From NCBI RefSeq assembly GCF_003863965.1, contig NZ_RRCN01000001.1, positions 4,236,304-4,300,303 of the forward strand: a stretch of DNA of 64,000 bases, in the 5' to 3' direction. Origin of the DNA: Paenibacillus oralis (GTDB lineage Bacteria > Bacillota > Bacilli > Paenibacillales > Paenibacillaceae). Made by a program: the position numbers and the translations under genes. The notes beneath the pieces are model-generated. The model saw only the letters and a program-made list of their open reading frames with translations, was not told the DNA's origin and made no database searches. Positions 24,303 to 33,424 of the stretch are shown here, piece by piece (position 1 is the stretch's first letter; each line of letters begins with the position of its first letter).

Positions 24303-24478
24303 ATTCATCACCCTTTCCACTTAAGAAATATTCACCTCGGAATGTTCCTAAATCGGAAAAGCACAGAGCCTGTGAAAGCAGGTAAAGCTGATATTTATGG
24401 AATTGACAAGGAACCGCTTAGTTCATTATAACAAATAAACCGGCGCTTGAAAATGGCGGATCGTTTAATCCGCATCCG

Positions 24479-25306
24479 TTATCTTCGGCGGAACGATCCC
24501 ATCACGCCGACGGTCTCCACGATATTGACGAACGCCTGCGGATCGGTTTGTTTGATGATCTCCCGCAGCTCGGTCAGTTCGTATCTCGTCGTCACCGTCA
24601 TCAGCATATCTTTTTCCTTATGGGAAAAAGCGCCTTCGGTTCTGATCTTCGTCACCCCGCGGGGCAGGGTCAGGAGCCGCTGCACCATCGCGTCGGTTTT
24701 GTCGGTCACGATAAACAAGGTGATTTTAATGTGGCTGACATGAATGAGATCGACGACCTTGCCGGAGATGTAAATTGAAATCATGGAGGCCAGCGCGAGA
24801 TCCCAGTTTCCCTCCAAATATCCCATCGCCAGAATGACGCTGGCGTTCAGGCCGACCAGCACGTTGCCTACCGGAAAATCGCGATACCGGGTGATGATCG
24901 AGCCGATGATATCGAACCCTCCGGACGATCCGCCTACGCGAAAAGAAATCCCGCTGCCGATCCCCACGAGCACGCCGCCGAATACGGCGGAAATCAGCGT
25001 GTCGGAAGCGAGCAGCTTGTCCGGCGTCGGGATGAGTTCGATAAACCAGGTGGCTCCGGCTACCGACAGAATGCTTAGGCCGACGAAACGTCTGCCAAGC
25101 AAGAACAAGCCGGCGATCAGAATCGGCACGTTGTAGGCCAAATACATCGTGCTGATGCCAAGCGGCGAGAAATAAGCGGTAAGCATAGCCAAGCCGGATA
25201 CCCCGCCGCTCAGCAGGTGAAGCGGAACGAGAAACAAATTAAAGCCCGCGGCGATCAGGAGCGCCCCAAGCAGAATGACTGTGACATTTCGAGCCTCTTT
25301 AACCAT
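24479..25306 (-). CDS. YitT family membrane protein (DUF161 + DUF2179)
   Basis: 275 residues. Five or six membrane helices with the YitT motifs (G-A-L-L-I-A-A-G-F-N-L-F near residue 14, G-G-x-S-G and V-G-G-S-S-G-G-F-D-I-I-G) are followed by a soluble C-terminal DUF2179 domain from about residue 195 (T-L-F-I-V-T-D-K, ending I-V-E-T-V-G-V-M-G-S-F). The family is common in several copies in Firmicutes and has been suggested to be a small-molecule transporter; function here is unknown. GAGGTGA lies before the ATG. Confidence 0.85.
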   Translation of the reverse strand: MVKEARNVTVILLGALLIAAGFNLFLVPLHLLSGGVSGLAMLTAYFSPLGISTMYLAYNVPILIAGLFLLGRRFVGLSILSVAGATWFIELIPTPDKLLASDTLISAVFGGVLVGIGSGISFRVGGSSGGFDIIGSIITRYRDFPVGNVLVGLNASVILAMGYLEGNWDLALASMISIYISGKVVDLIHVSHIKITLFIVTDKTDAMVQRLLTLPRGVTKIRTEGAFSHKEKDMLMTVTTRYELTELREIIKQTDPQAFVNIVETVGVMGSFRRR

Positions 25307-25373
25307 GGATCTTCACCTCAAATATATAGAAGTATCCCAACCTGCTTGCTGGTGTTCCATTTATGTTTTGTGC

Positions 25374-25536
25374 TATAATGTTTGAGATATTCTTGAGTAG
25401 GGACCATTTTCCGTTTTCGACGATAGAGCGATGAGTAAAATTTCAGGCTGATTGGACAGTCTATAAACGTTTAAACGCTACTTAAGAATACAGTTAAGCC
25501 GGTGGTATGTCCACTATATAGAAGGAGTAGAACAAT
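25374..25536 (+). promoter_or_regulatory. Promoter and long 5' leader of cshA
   Basis: A -10 hexamer TATAAT (25374-25379) lacks a good -35. It leaves a leader of about 150 nt before the TTG start. Long structured leaders are usual for cold-inducible RNA helicases and cold-shock genes. GGAGTAG precedes the start codon. Confidence 0.4.
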
Positions 25537-27099
25537 TTGAGCACATTTGCAGAATTCGGCCTAGAGCCTAAAGTATTACAAGCCATAACTGAACTCGGTT
25601 TCGAGGAAGCGACGCCGATTCAGGCGAAGTCGATTCCGATCGCCTTGACCGGACGTGATTTAATCGGACAAGCCCAAACGGGCACAGGGAAAACGGCGGC
25701 GTTTGGCCTTCCGTTGATCCAAAAAATTACCAAGGAAGAAGACCGCATCGTAGCCCTGGTCATGGCGCCGACCCGTGAGCTCGCCATTCAGGTCGCCGAG
25801 GAAATCGGCAAGCTTTCCCGCTTCAAAGGCATACGCTCCCTTCCGATCTACGGCGGACAAGATATCGTACGCCAAATTCGCGCTTTGAAGAAGAAACCCC
25901 AAATTATTATCGGTACGCCGGGCCGTTTGCTTGACCACATTAACCGGAAAACGATCAAACTCGACGATGTACAGACCGTCGTTCTGGATGAAGCGGATGA
26001 AATGCTCGATATGGGCTTTATGGACGATATTCAGTCGATCCTGAAGCTTGTGCCGGAAGAACGGCAGACGATGTTATTCTCGGCCACGATGCCGGCGAAT
26101 ATCCAAAAGCTGGCGCAGCAGTTCCTGAAAAATCCGGAGCATGTCTCCGTGATTCCGAAGCAGGTCAGCGCCCCGCTGATTGATCAGGCCTATATCGAAG
26201 TGCATGAACGCCAGAAATTCGACGCTTTAACCCGCTTGCTGGATATGGAATCGCCGGAGCTGGCGATCGTGTTCGGCCGGACCAAACGCCGGGTTGACGA
26301 ACTGTCGGAAGCTTTGCAAAAACGCGGTTATTCCGCCGACGGGCTGCACGGCGACCTGTCGCAAAATCAGCGCGACAATGTGATGCGCAAATTCCGCGAC
26401 GGCAGCATCGATGTGCTGGTGGCTACGGACGTAGCGGCGCGGGGGCTTGACGTATCCGGCGTAACCCATGTCGTCAACTTCGACCTGCCGCAGGATCCGG
26501 AAAGTTATGTTCACCGGATCGGCCGGACCGGGCGCGCGGGCAAGGAAGGGGCGGCCTATTCGTTCGTGACGCCGCGGGAAATCGACCATCTCCACTTTAT
26601 CGAGCGGATCACGCGTCACAAAATTACCCGCAAGCCTCTGCCCAGCATCGCCGAAGCGATCGAGGGCAAGCAGCGGATCACCGCGGAGCGTCTGCTGGAG
26701 CTCGTTGAAGCCGGCGAACTGAACGAATACAAAGGCATCGCCATTCAACTGCTGGAGCAGTACGATTCGGTGAACCTGTTAGCGGCCGCATTCAAGTTGA
26801 TTACCGGGGATAAAACGGAAAATTCGGCGATCGAATTAACGCCGGAAGAACCGATCCGGGTAAAACGCCGCAATCCGGACATCCGGTCCAGCGGCCGCAA
26901 GCCTTCGGGATACGGCAGCCGCGGCGGAGGGTACCGCCGGGACAACCGCGAGGGCGGAAGCCGTGGCGGTTATGGTTCTAAAGGAGGCTACAGCCGGGAC
27001 GGCGGGCGCGACTCCTACCGTTCCTCCGACCGTAAGCCTCGCTCCGGCGGCGACCGCAGACCGTCTAAGTACAACGAGAACAAATCTTTTGACAATTGA
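25537..27099 (+). CDS. cshA: DEAD-box ATP-dependent RNA helicase CshA
   Basis: 520 residues. All helicase motifs are present: Q motif (F-E-E-A-T-P-I-Q), A-Q-T-G-T-G-K-T at 46-53, P-T-R-E-L, D-E-A-D at 151-154, S-A-T at 182-184, [11 protein letters not shown] and H-R-I-G-R-T-G-R. After the helicase core comes a CshA-type dimerisation/RNA-binding region, and from about residue 450 a Gly/Arg/Ser-rich tail with R-G-G repeats. CshA unwinds RNA in degradosome, ribosome assembly and cold adaptation. The TTG start follows GGAGTAG. The tail is longer and richer in RGG than in B. subtilis CshA. Confidence 0.92.
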   Translation: MSTFAEFGLEPKVLQAITELGFEEATPIQAKSIPIALTGRDLIGQAQTGTGKTAAFGLPLIQKITKEEDRIVALVMAPTRELAIQVAEEIGKLSRFKGIRSLPIYGGQDIVRQIRALKKKPQIIIGTPGRLLDHINRKTIKLDDVQTVVLDEADEMLDMGFMDDIQSILKLVPEERQTMLFSATMPANIQKLAQQFLKNPEHVSVIPKQVSAPLIDQAYIEVHERQKFDALTRLLDMESPELAIVFGRTKRRVDELSEALQKRGYSADGLHGDLSQNQRDNVMRKFRDGSIDVLVATDVAARGLDVSGVTHVVNFDLPQDPESYVHRIGRTGRAGKEGAAYSFVTPREIDHLHFIERITRHKITRKPLPSIAEAIEGKQRITAERLLELVEAGELNEYKGIAIQLLEQYDSVNLLAAAFKLITGDKTENSAIELTPEEPIRVKRRNPDIRSSGRKPSGYGSRGGGYRRDNREGGSRGGYGSKGGYSRDGGRDSYRSSDRKPRSGGDRRPSKYNENKSFDN

Positions 27100-27125
27100 T
27101 TCATTCGGAGCGTCCGGAAACGGAC

Positions 27126-27166
27126 AAAACAAAGAAGACGGAGACAAACTCCGTCTTCTTTGTTTT
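27126..27166. terminator. Terminator of cshA
   Basis: An 18-bp perfect hairpin, AAAACAAAGAAGACGGAG with its complement, ends in TTTT. It reads as a terminator on both strands and also closes the convergent YjcZ-type gene. Confidence 0.8.
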
Positions 27167-27180
27167 AACTGTGCTTTGAT

Positions 27181-27279
27181 TTAGATGAAAAGCGAACGGC
27201 TCACAATAACGAGCAGAATGAACAACACCAGAATTACACCTGTGGAAGTAAAGAAACCTCCTCCTAAACCTGCGGACAT
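27181..27279 (-). CDS. YjcZ-type small sporulation protein (32 aa)
   Basis: A 33-codon gene missed by length cut-offs. The protein is M-S-A-G-L-G-G-G-F-F followed by one hydrophobic helix (V-I-L-V-L-F-I-L-L-V-I-V) and S-R-S-L-F-I. A Gly-rich head and an F-x-L-I/V-V-L-F-I-L-L-V-I-V helix are the YjcZ signature. Such proteins accumulate in the spore coat or membrane. GGGAGG lies seven bases before the ATG. Confidence 0.75.
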   Translation of the reverse strand: MSAGLGGGFFTSTGVILVLFILLVIVSRSLFI

Positions 27280-27299
27280 AAGAAAACCTCCCACTATAA

Positions 27300-29130
27300 A
27301 GTAATAACTTCTCCTGTTTTCTCGTTCATTCTCAATATTTCAACTTTGACAGTGTAAGAGATACTGGTGGAGAATATAGTCTACACCACGATTTTCTGTA
27401 AGAGCGTAGGCGGGAACAGAGCTTAGGATCTTCTCGTTTCCAAAACTGTAGATAATTGGTTATGATCGCACAATGGATCTCCACATTCCGCCCTTGGGGT
27501 TCACCCTCCCATGTCACACTGGGTCTATGCCCTTACATTCCTTCGTTCTACCTCTCAAGGGGTGGATGCCGTTTCTCGCTCCTTTACAGGGTCGTTGCCC
27601 TTACGGTGTGTCGTGCGTCGGCTTCTCCGGTGCTTCCGTTGTCTAGTTGTACACATGTGAATAAGCGATATTGCAGGGTGATTGCTTCCTTGACTTTATG
27701 CAGCCAATTGTTGCAGCTGGGCTTGCCTAACGGGGCCCATGACATCGTTGGCGTTATACATTCTTTGCTTTGTTCCCAGGGTATAAAGCACCCGTATGAG
27801 TTTTCCACATAGGGCAATGAGAGATTGCTTCTTCTTCAGCGGGTTCTGGCTCCGCGTCGTGTAATACCGGTGAAGCGCTTGGAACTCCGGATTCTTTGCA
27901 ACCAGCGGCATCACCGCTCGGAACAACAGCGCCCGTAGGCGTGATCGCCCTCGCTTGGTTATGCCTGTCTGTCCTTTCCGTATGCCTGAACTGTTTTCCA
28001 TCAGATTAAGGCCCGCCAGACGAATGATCTGCTGACCGTGATCGTAGTGATTCAGATCTCCAACCTCGGCTAGAAATCCGGCTACGGTCAGAACGCCGAT
28101 TCCGGGTACAGACAGCATTTCTGTCGTTCCTGGAATGCCCTCCAAAATTCCGGCCACTTGATGCATAATCGTTTCAAGCTGCTCGTTAAACAGGTCAAAC
28201 TGCGACAGTAGCGTACTTAGTTCCAGCCTGGCGGCAACGATGCCTTCTGTCAGACCGATGGAGACGCTTGCTGCAGCGTAAAGCGCTTCTGCCCGCTTGA
28301 TTCCAACGCCACGCCTGACTTCCGTCTTCCAATGCGCTAGGACGTCTCTAGCGCCCTTGGCGACGATATCAGCAGGCAACGGGAAGGCTCGCATGGTCAT
28401 GAACGATGCCTTGCCACTCCAGTTTTTAAACACTTTTGCGTACTCCGGAAAGAATCGATCAAACCAATTGCCGATGCGGCTTTTGACTTGAGTTAGACTG
28501 TCCGATACCTTCTCGCGGAGGTTCATCAGGATCCGCAGTTCTGCGAATTCCTTCGTCGGCAACTTCGGTTCGGAGTAATTCCCATCCCGAATGAGTTTTG
28601 CGATGACTTTTGCATCCTTGTAGTCACTCTTCGTCGGTGAGTTATCTTCAAGCTCTTTCGACTTATTGACATGATGCGGGTTTACCACTACGACTTGAAT
28701 CCCTTGATCCTGTAAGAAGGCTGCTAACGGAAACCAGTAGTGTCCAGTAGGCTCGATGCCAAATATGATGTCCGTCTTGCCGTGTGTCTGCCCGAGCTCC
28801 TTCATCCACGTCGCCAGCTTCGTCAGCCCTTCCTGGCTATTATGAAACACGCAGTCTTTTCCAAGCTCAATGCCACGGAAATCTACTGCACGAGCCACAT
28901 GAATCTTCTTGGCGATATCCGCTCCGACGACCAGTGTCGATTCGGTAATTCGTGTAATTCGTTGATTCTTTTTCTGTTTCAGCTTATACTTCATGTAGAG
29001 CGTCCTCCTTCAATTAGGGCAGTGAATGGCCACCATTCCGAGACCCAGCATACAGGAGGCGCTTTTTCTTTTCAAGGGGCAAATTACTTCATTACAGGAA
29101 TGGCTCCTTTAAAGATTTGGGATGTTTTGT
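27300..29130 (-). mobile_element. IS110-type insertion sequence (limits approximate)
   Basis: An intact IS110-type transposase gene occupies 27696-28994. It has about 365 bp of gene-free DNA downstream (27330-27695) and about 130 bp or more upstream (28995-29130) before ordinary chromosomal sequence resumes. IS110 elements lack classical terminal repeats and do not duplicate their target, so ends cannot be fixed by eye. The long gene-free stretch next to the transposase stop is where IS1111-group elements encode their bridge/seek RNA. I could not identify the guide loops. Confidence 0.6.
27696..28994 (-). CDS. IS110 family transposase (DEDD RuvC-like plus Tnp_20)
   Basis: 432 residues. The N-terminal RuvC-like DEDD domain has V-G-A-D-I-A-K-K (Asp26), G-I-E-P-T-G-H-Y (Glu80) and K-S-D-Y-K-D-A-K (Asp123, Asp126). 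The C-terminal Transposase_20 domain has S-V-P-G-I-G-V-L-T and the catalytic-Ser region N-S-S-G-I-R-K-G. Full length with all signature residues, so probably active. IS110 transposases use a circular intermediate and an RNA guide from the element's own non-coding end. AAGGAGG precedes the ATG. Confidence 0.92.
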   Translation of the reverse strand: MKYKLKQKKNQRITRITESTLVVGADIAKKIHVARAVDFRGIELGKDCVFHNSQEGLTKLATWMKELGQTHGKTDIIFGIEPTGHYWFPLAAFLQDQGIQVVVVNPHHVNKSKELEDNSPTKSDYKDAKVIAKLIRDGNYSEPKLPTKEFAELRILMNLREKVSDSLTQVKSRIGNWFDRFFPEYAKVFKNWSGKASFMTMRAFPLPADIVAKGARDVLAHWKTEVRRGVGIKRAEALYAAASVSIGLTEGIVAARLELSTLLSQFDLFNEQLETIMHQVAGILEGIPGTTEMLSVPGIGVLTVAGFLAEVGDLNHYDHGQQIIRLAGLNLMENSSGIRKGQTGITKRGRSRLRALLFRAVMPLVAKNPEFQALHRYYTTRSQNPLKKKQSLIALCGKLIRVLYTLGTKQRMYNANDVMGPVRQAQLQQLAA

Positions 29131-29274
29131 GGTTACGGTTTATATTATGGCAGCCCTCTCGGTTAAGATTGGATGCTAACCCATAATCGTCAAATTAGGC
29201 GCTGGAATGGGATGGGCGAATCATGTATAGTTAAGATAGACGGAAACAAACTATGCTCGAGAGGAGATTTTTGC

Positions 29275-30078
29275 TTGGAATACAAAGGTTTTATGGGCGG
29301 TTTTTATAAAATCACCGAATGGATTATGAGAATCTCAGGCAGCAACCTGCTGTGGCTGCTCTGTTCATCCCCGTTTTTGTTTTTCTTGCTGACGAAGCTA
29401 TTGCTGCTGCAAAGCCCCAACGCCCCCCAGGAAAACCTGACGTTATGGGCGATGGGGATATTGGCACCGTTTACATTGTTCCCCGCTACGGCCGCGCTGT
29501 TTTCGGTGACGCGGAAATGGGTGATGGGTGAAGCCGATTTGAGCATTATCAAGGTGTACTTCAAAGGATACAAGGAAAATTACAAGCAAAGCATGCTGGG
29601 CGGTATTTTTTATACGCTTTTGATCGTGATCATGTACGTGGATTACACGGTATACATGACCCAAATCAGCAATATGCAGATTATCGGCATGATCATGCTG
29701 TTTTTGTTGTTTCTGCTGCTGCTGTCGCTGTTCAACTTTTTCTCCTTGGTGGCCCATTACCATTTGGGCGCATTCCAACTGATCAAAAATGCGATTTTGT
29801 TCACGATCATCCGTCCGTTTCGCACATTGTCCACGCTGATCTGCGTGGTAGTGCTCGGAGTTTTGACGATGCGCTTTACGTGGCTGATCTTGTTTGGTTT
29901 CGGCAGCTTGGCCGCGCTGGTCGCTTTCTACAATTTCTACATTGCCTATAATAAGATCCAGGAGAAAGTGGAAAAAATGCGCGAGGCGGAAGAGGAATCA
30001 AACGGTATAAATTTGTCCAAAACCGATGACGATTTGGAACTGAATCTGTCGGCGGGAGAAGACAAGGAGAAGGACTGA
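29275..30078 (+). CDS. YesL family (DUF624) membrane protein
   Basis: 267 residues with five to six membrane helices in the DUF624 layout. The TTG start keeps the family N-terminus E-Y-K-G-F-M-G-G-F-Y and has GAGGAG at eight-base spacing. Later features are N-L-L-W-L-L and the conserved F-P-A-T-A-A-L-F-S-V-T-R-K-W block, ending in a long acidic cytosolic tail. YesL-type proteins often accompany sugar ABC transporters, but none is adjacent here. Function unknown. Confidence 0.8.
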   Translation: MEYKGFMGGFYKITEWIMRISGSNLLWLLCSSPFLFFLLTKLLLLQSPNAPQENLTLWAMGILAPFTLFPATAALFSVTRKWVMGEADLSIIKVYFKGYKENYKQSMLGGIFYTLLIVIMYVDYTVYMTQISNMQIIGMIMLFLLFLLLLSLFNFFSLVAHYHLGAFQLIKNAILFTIIRPFRTLSTLICVVVLGVLTMRFTWLILFGFGSLAALVAFYNFYIAYNKIQEKVEKMREAEEESNGINLSKTDDDLELNLSAGEDKEKD

Positions 30079-30157
30079 GCGGACCGCTTGCGCGACCAAG
30101 TTTTGTTTTACCAATTAAAGCGTCTTCAATTTTCCTTGTTTTTCCTTGCGGCGTTGG

Positions 30158-30186
30158 TTTACATTTCGTTTACGAAGCACTATAAT
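30158..30186 (+). promoter_or_regulatory. Sigma-A promoter of 6S RNA
   Basis: TTTACA (30158-30163) and TATAAT (30181-30186) with an exact 17-bp spacer. The predicted start is at about 30193. Confidence 0.8.
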
Positions 30187-30192
30187 AGGTTT

Positions 30193-30390
30193 ACGTCCTG
30201 CGATGTGCGTTGCGGTTCCATGTTGTTTTGAACCAATGACAATGTCTCGGGAGACCTATATTGCGGCGCGGCTGAAAGGCCCTATCCATAGGATGCGGGG
30301 ACTTCAAAAACGACGTTGCGGTCACCCACCTGCGGGTGCAGGTTCGAGACAGTGAAACCGGACGGCATAGGCGGGTCCTACATACGAAAT
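30193..30390 (+). ncRNA. ssrS: 6S RNA (RNA polymerase-binding)
   Basis: About 195 nt with the 6S layout. A closing stem forms between CCTGC-N2-TGTGC (from 30199) and GCATA-GGCGGG (near 30365-30375). A large central bubble includes the GAACCAATGACA and TCTCGGGAGACC segments. The 3' strand has GGTCACCCACCTGCGGGTGCAGGTTCGAGACAG. The bubble mimics an open promoter and sequesters sigma-A holoenzyme in stationary phase. Promoter and terminator flank it precisely. No protein frame competes. Recognition is by conserved sequence blocks, not a covariance model. Confidence 0.82.
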
Positions 30391-30397
30391 GAGAACG

Positions 30398-30442
30398 GCA
30401 CCTTGTCCTCTTTTTGAACAAAAAGGGACGAGGTGCTTTTTT
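30398..30442 (+). terminator. Terminator of the 6S RNA transcript
   Basis: GCACCT-N-GTCC...GGAC-N-AGGTGC hairpin with an inner TTTTTG/AAAAA pairing, followed by six T residues. Confidence 0.8.
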
Positions 30443-30474
30443 GCTCGCGGGTAATGCCGCAGGTTCGCTTTTGT

Positions 30475-30502
30475 TTGTCTTCCAACAATGTTAAACTATA
30501 AT
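30475..30502 (+). promoter_or_regulatory. Promoter of the DUF1499-like gene
   Basis: TTGTCT (30475-30480) and TATAAT (30497-30502) with a 16-bp spacer, about 50 bp before the start codon. Confidence 0.6.
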
Positions 30503-30555
30503 AAAGAAAACGCATACCCTACAGGTTTTTAAGGATCGTGAAGGAGGAAGGACAG

Positions 30556-30954
30556 TTGTCATTGAAGCGAACGTTGACGGGAATATTCCGGAGCCAGGAA
30601 GGAACAAGCGATCGCGCGAAGGTGCCCGAACTGAAAACGAGATATTACCAGCTTTCGAAAGAGAAGCTCTGGGAGGAGGTGTCCTCCACACTCAAAAAAA
30701 TCCCGGGGTACAAGGTGCTGCACGAGGTGCAGAATGTCGGCGAAATTACGCTGGAGAAACGCACCGCCTTTGGAAGAACGATGGACATTACGGTGTCGAT
30801 CGTCGGCACGGGGCCGGTCCGGAGCGCGGTGGACATTTATTCCGCGACGCGCGGGTCGCTGGGCGATTTGGGGGCAAACTACCGCACGATTTTGCATTTG
30901 TTTTCCGTTTTGGACAAGAAGCTGTCCGCATATAAAACGTCCTCATCTACATAA
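30556..30954 (+). CDS. DUF1499-like cytosolic protein
   Basis: 132 residues. The C-terminal half, V-D-I-Y-S-A-T-R-G-S-L-G-D-L-G-A-N-Y-R-T-I, resembles the conserved (S/A)-x-S-R-x-G-x-x-D-L-G-x-N-x-x-R block of DUF1499. The N-terminus is basic. Function unknown. The TTG start has AAGGAGG at eight bases, whereas the in-frame GTG at 30538 is part of that site. It is convergent with tpx across a shared terminator. Confidence 0.65.
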   Translation: MSLKRTLTGIFRSQEGTSDRAKVPELKTRYYQLSKEKLWEEVSSTLKKIPGYKVLHEVQNVGEITLEKRTAFGRTMDITVSIVGTGPVRSAVDIYSATRGSLGDLGANYRTILHLFSVLDKKLSAYKTSSST

Positions 30955-31023
30955 CCCGCGCATATCGTTCCAAGTTTGCCGAAACGGAACGCAGAAGCTC
31001 CGATGATGCGCCGCCATTCATTT

Positions 31024-31062
31024 AAAAAAGCGAGCAGGGAGTTCTCTCTCCTACTCGCTTTT
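31024..31062. terminator. Bidirectional terminator between DUF1499-like gene and tpx
   Basis: AAAAGCGAG-N-AGGGAG...CTCCT-N-CTCGCTTTT hairpin with A- and T-runs on both sides, between two convergent stop codons. Confidence 0.75.
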
Positions 31063-31077
31063 CGTTTTGGCACTGGT

Positions 31078-31599
31078 TTAGGACAGCAATGCTTTTACGG
31101 CCGCGACCGGCTTGTCGTAATCGGGATGCTCGGTCATTTCGCCCAGCACTTGAACGTACTGGATTTTGTTCTCCTTATCCACTACGAACACGGCGCGCAT
31201 ATCCAGGGCAAACTCTTTGATGAGAACGCCGTATGCTTTACCGAAGGAGTTGTCTTTGTAATCGGACAGCGTTACGACGCGGTCGACGCCGGCGGCGCCG
31301 CACCAGCGGGCTTGGGCGAAAGGCAGGTCCGCGCTGACGGTCAGCACAACGACATCGTCGCCCAGGCTGGAGGCTTCCTCGTTGAAGCGGCGGGTTTGCG
31401 CGTCGCATACGCCCGTATCCAAAGAAGGAACGACGCTGATCAGCTTGATTTTACCGGCATAGTCCTGAAGGGTTGCTTCCTCCAGCAGATTTTTATTCAA
31501 GCGGAAGTCTGGGGCCGTGTCGCCAACCTTGAGTTCCGGTCCGACCAGGGTAAGCGGGTTGCCTTTGAATGTAGCTACGTTTGCACGTTCTTGCGCCAT
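31078..31599 (-). CDS. tpx: Thiol peroxidase (atypical 2-Cys peroxiredoxin)
   Basis: 173 residues. It reduces hydrogen peroxide and alkyl hydroperoxides with thioredoxin. Peroxidatic Cys65 is in P-S-L-D-T-G-V-C-D, and resolving Cys100 is in A-R-W-C-G-A, at the spacing expected for Tpx. ATG 31599 has AGGAGG at eight bases; the ATG at 31605 is too close to it. It diverges from the rhomboid gene. Expression as a monocistron is likely. Confidence 0.93.
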   Translation of the reverse strand: MAQERANVATFKGNPLTLVGPELKVGDTAPDFRLNKNLLEEATLQDYAGKIKLISVVPSLDTGVCDAQTRRFNEEASSLGDDVVVLTVSADLPFAQARWCGAAGVDRVVTLSDYKDNSFGKAYGVLIKEFALDMRAVFVVDKENKIQYVQVLGEMTEHPDYDKPVAAVKALLS

Positions 31600-31707
31600 A
31601 TACATTTCCTCCTAAACAGATGGATTTATTCATTCAAAATTAATTATAATCTTTTTAAAAAGAAAATGTCCAACATCAGGAAAAAAAGAATGCAAAGGAT
31701 GGATCTG

Positions 31708-32322
31708 ATGATTTTTATCCGATATGAAAACTGGAGAAGTTATATCCGTTATTATCCCGTGACCTGCTTGTTATTGGCGGCGAACATCATCATGTTTCTC
31801 GTTCTGACCTTTAACGGGGGTTCGCTTAACTTCGAAACGCTGCTGAAATATGGCGCGATAACCAATTACGGACCGTTTGAACACCAGTGGTGGCGGTTGT
31901 TCACGGCGATGTTCCTGCACATGGGCTTCAGCCATTTATTTTCCAACAGCTTTGCGATTCTCGTGTTTGCCCCGCCGCTGGAGCGGCTGCTCGGCCACTG
32001 GCGGTATGTGCTGCTGTATCTCGGCAGCGGTGTCATCGGCAATCTGCTCAGCTTTGGGATGTATCAGCAATCGGGGGAACTTCACCTTTCCGCCGGCGCT
32101 TCGGGCGCCGTCTACGGGGTGTATGGGGCGTTTCTGTACATCGCCCTGCTCCAGCGTCATCTAATGGACGAAAGCTCGCGCAAGACGCTTTACAGTTTGC
32201 TGATCATCGGTGTCGTTTTTTCGCTGATTGCCCCTAAAATCAACTGGATGGCGCATTTCGGCGGGCTTATCGGAGGCTTCTTCATCTACGGATTGATTAT
32301 CCGAATGTTAAAACGGCGTTGA
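31708..32322 (+). CDS. Rhomboid family intramembrane serine protease
   Basis: 204 residues, six membrane helices. The catalytic dyad is clear: S-A-G-A-S-G-A (Ser132 in the GxSG motif) and M-A-H-F-G-G (His183). The family H-x-G-x-x-H-L-x-x-N motif is present (H-M-G-F-S-H-L-F-S-N). Rhomboids cleave transmembrane substrates. ATG 31708 follows AAAGGA at eight bases; the frame open upstream is part of the intergenic region shared with tpx. Confidence 0.9.
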   Translation: MIFIRYENWRSYIRYYPVTCLLLAANIIMFLVLTFNGGSLNFETLLKYGAITNYGPFEHQWWRLFTAMFLHMGFSHLFSNSFAILVFAPPLERLLGHWRYVLLYLGSGVIGNLLSFGMYQQSGELHLSAGASGAVYGVYGAFLYIALLQRHLMDESSRKTLYSLLIIGVVFSLIAPKINWMAHFGGLIGGFFIYGLIIRMLKRR

Positions 32323-32421
32323 ACCGGGGGCGGGTAAATGGTACATTTATGTTAAAAATACTTATTTTTTAAAAGCCCTAATTCGGATTATCAGCGGATG
32401 CGAAATGGAGCGATCAGACTC

Positions 32422-33333
32422 GTGGAATTAAGACAATTGCAGTATTTTGTGAAAGTGGCTAAAAAAGAGCATGTCACACAGGCGGCCGAGGAGCTGCATG
32501 TGGCGCAATCTGCCGTAAGCCGGCAAATCCATCAGCTTGAGCAGGAACTGGGCATCAATCTGTTTATGCAAAAGGGAAGAAACCTGCATTTGACGGCCGT
32601 CGGGCAGCTGTTCTGCAGCCGGGTGGAAACGATTCTGAAGGATTTGGATCGGGCGGTGAACGAGGTTCACGAGTTTATCGATCCGGAGCAAGGGGAAATT
32701 CGGCTCGGGTTTCCGAACAGTTTGGGGATTCACATTATTCCCAGCGTTGTGGCGGAATTCCGCAAGTTGTACCCCAACGTGAAGTTTCGTTTCCGCCAGG
32801 GAACCTATCCCACGTTAATCCGTGACGTCGTATCGGGAGAAGTGGATCTGGCTTTTATTTCTCCGTTTCCGGAAAATCATGACCAAGTAACGGGCAACGT
32901 GGTGCTGACCGAGGATTTGGTGGCGATTTTGCCGCCGGGCCATCCTTTGTCCGAGGAGCAAAGCATCAAGCTAAGCCAGCTGAAAGACGAGAAATTTATT
33001 TTGTTCAGCAAAGGGTATTCCTTGCGGCCGATCGTTTGGCATGCCTGCCTGGAAGCGGGATTTACGCCGAAGATCGCCTTTGAAGGGGAGGAGACCGATA
33101 CGATCCGCGGGCTGGTGGCCGCCGGCATGGGCGTCAGTCTGCTGCCGGAGACGGCGCTGTTTCAGAGCTTTACCCTTCAGCCCAGCCGGGTGCGGATTTC
33201 CGAGCCGAAGGTGACGCGAACGATCGGACTTATCCATAGGATGGATGAAAAGCTGCCGCTGGTGGCCCAATCGTTCCGGGTGTTTTTGCTGGAATATTTC
33301 GGATTGCAGGTCGATACGCCGCCGGCTCAATAG
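32422..33333 (+). CDS. LysR family transcriptional regulator
   Basis: About 303 residues. The N-terminal winged helix is typical (E-L-R-Q-L-Q-Y-F-V-K-V-A, then T-Q-A-A-E-E-L-H-V-A-Q-S-A-V-S-R-Q-I), followed by a periplasmic-binding-protein-like co-inducer domain. Layout resembles the CidR/GltC/CynR group with an N-terminal E-L-R-Q-L. The GTG at 32422 keeps the family N-terminus, though GGAG is 12 bases away. No divergent target gene is present, so its regulon is unknown. A strong terminator follows. Confidence 0.85.
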   Translation: MELRQLQYFVKVAKKEHVTQAAEELHVAQSAVSRQIHQLEQELGINLFMQKGRNLHLTAVGQLFCSRVETILKDLDRAVNEVHEFIDPEQGEIRLGFPNSLGIHIIPSVVAEFRKLYPNVKFRFRQGTYPTLIRDVVSGEVDLAFISPFPENHDQVTGNVVLTEDLVAILPPGHPLSEEQSIKLSQLKDEKFILFSKGYSLRPIVWHACLEAGFTPKIAFEGEETDTIRGLVAAGMGVSLLPETALFQSFTLQPSRVRISEPKVTRTIGLIHRMDEKLPLVAQSFRVFLLEYFGLQVDTPPAQ

Positions 33334-33361
33334 CGGTGCTGAAATCTTTGCCGAAACGAAA

Positions 33362-33411
33362 CAAGCGCAAGCGGCCGGGGAAGGTCCCTCGGCCGCTTGC
33401 GCTTGATTTTT
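33362..33411. terminator. Terminator after the LysR gene
   Basis: A 16-bp perfect hairpin (CAAGCGCAAGCGGCCG and complement) followed by ATTTTTG; also usable by the convergent yugP-like gene. Confidence 0.75.
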
Positions 33412-33424
33412 GTATAAGGAACGA

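Noticed and set aside
24404..24432. TTGACA and TATAAC with an 18-bp spacer, plus strand
   Set aside because: It would transcribe antisense into the YitT gene with no supported gene downstream. Recorded as a possible antisense promoter only.
30193..30390. The 6S region as a tRNA or riboswitch
   Set aside because: There is no cloverleaf or CCA-like end. The closing stem, central bubble and dedicated terminator fit 6S RNA and no riboswitch aptamer that I recognise.
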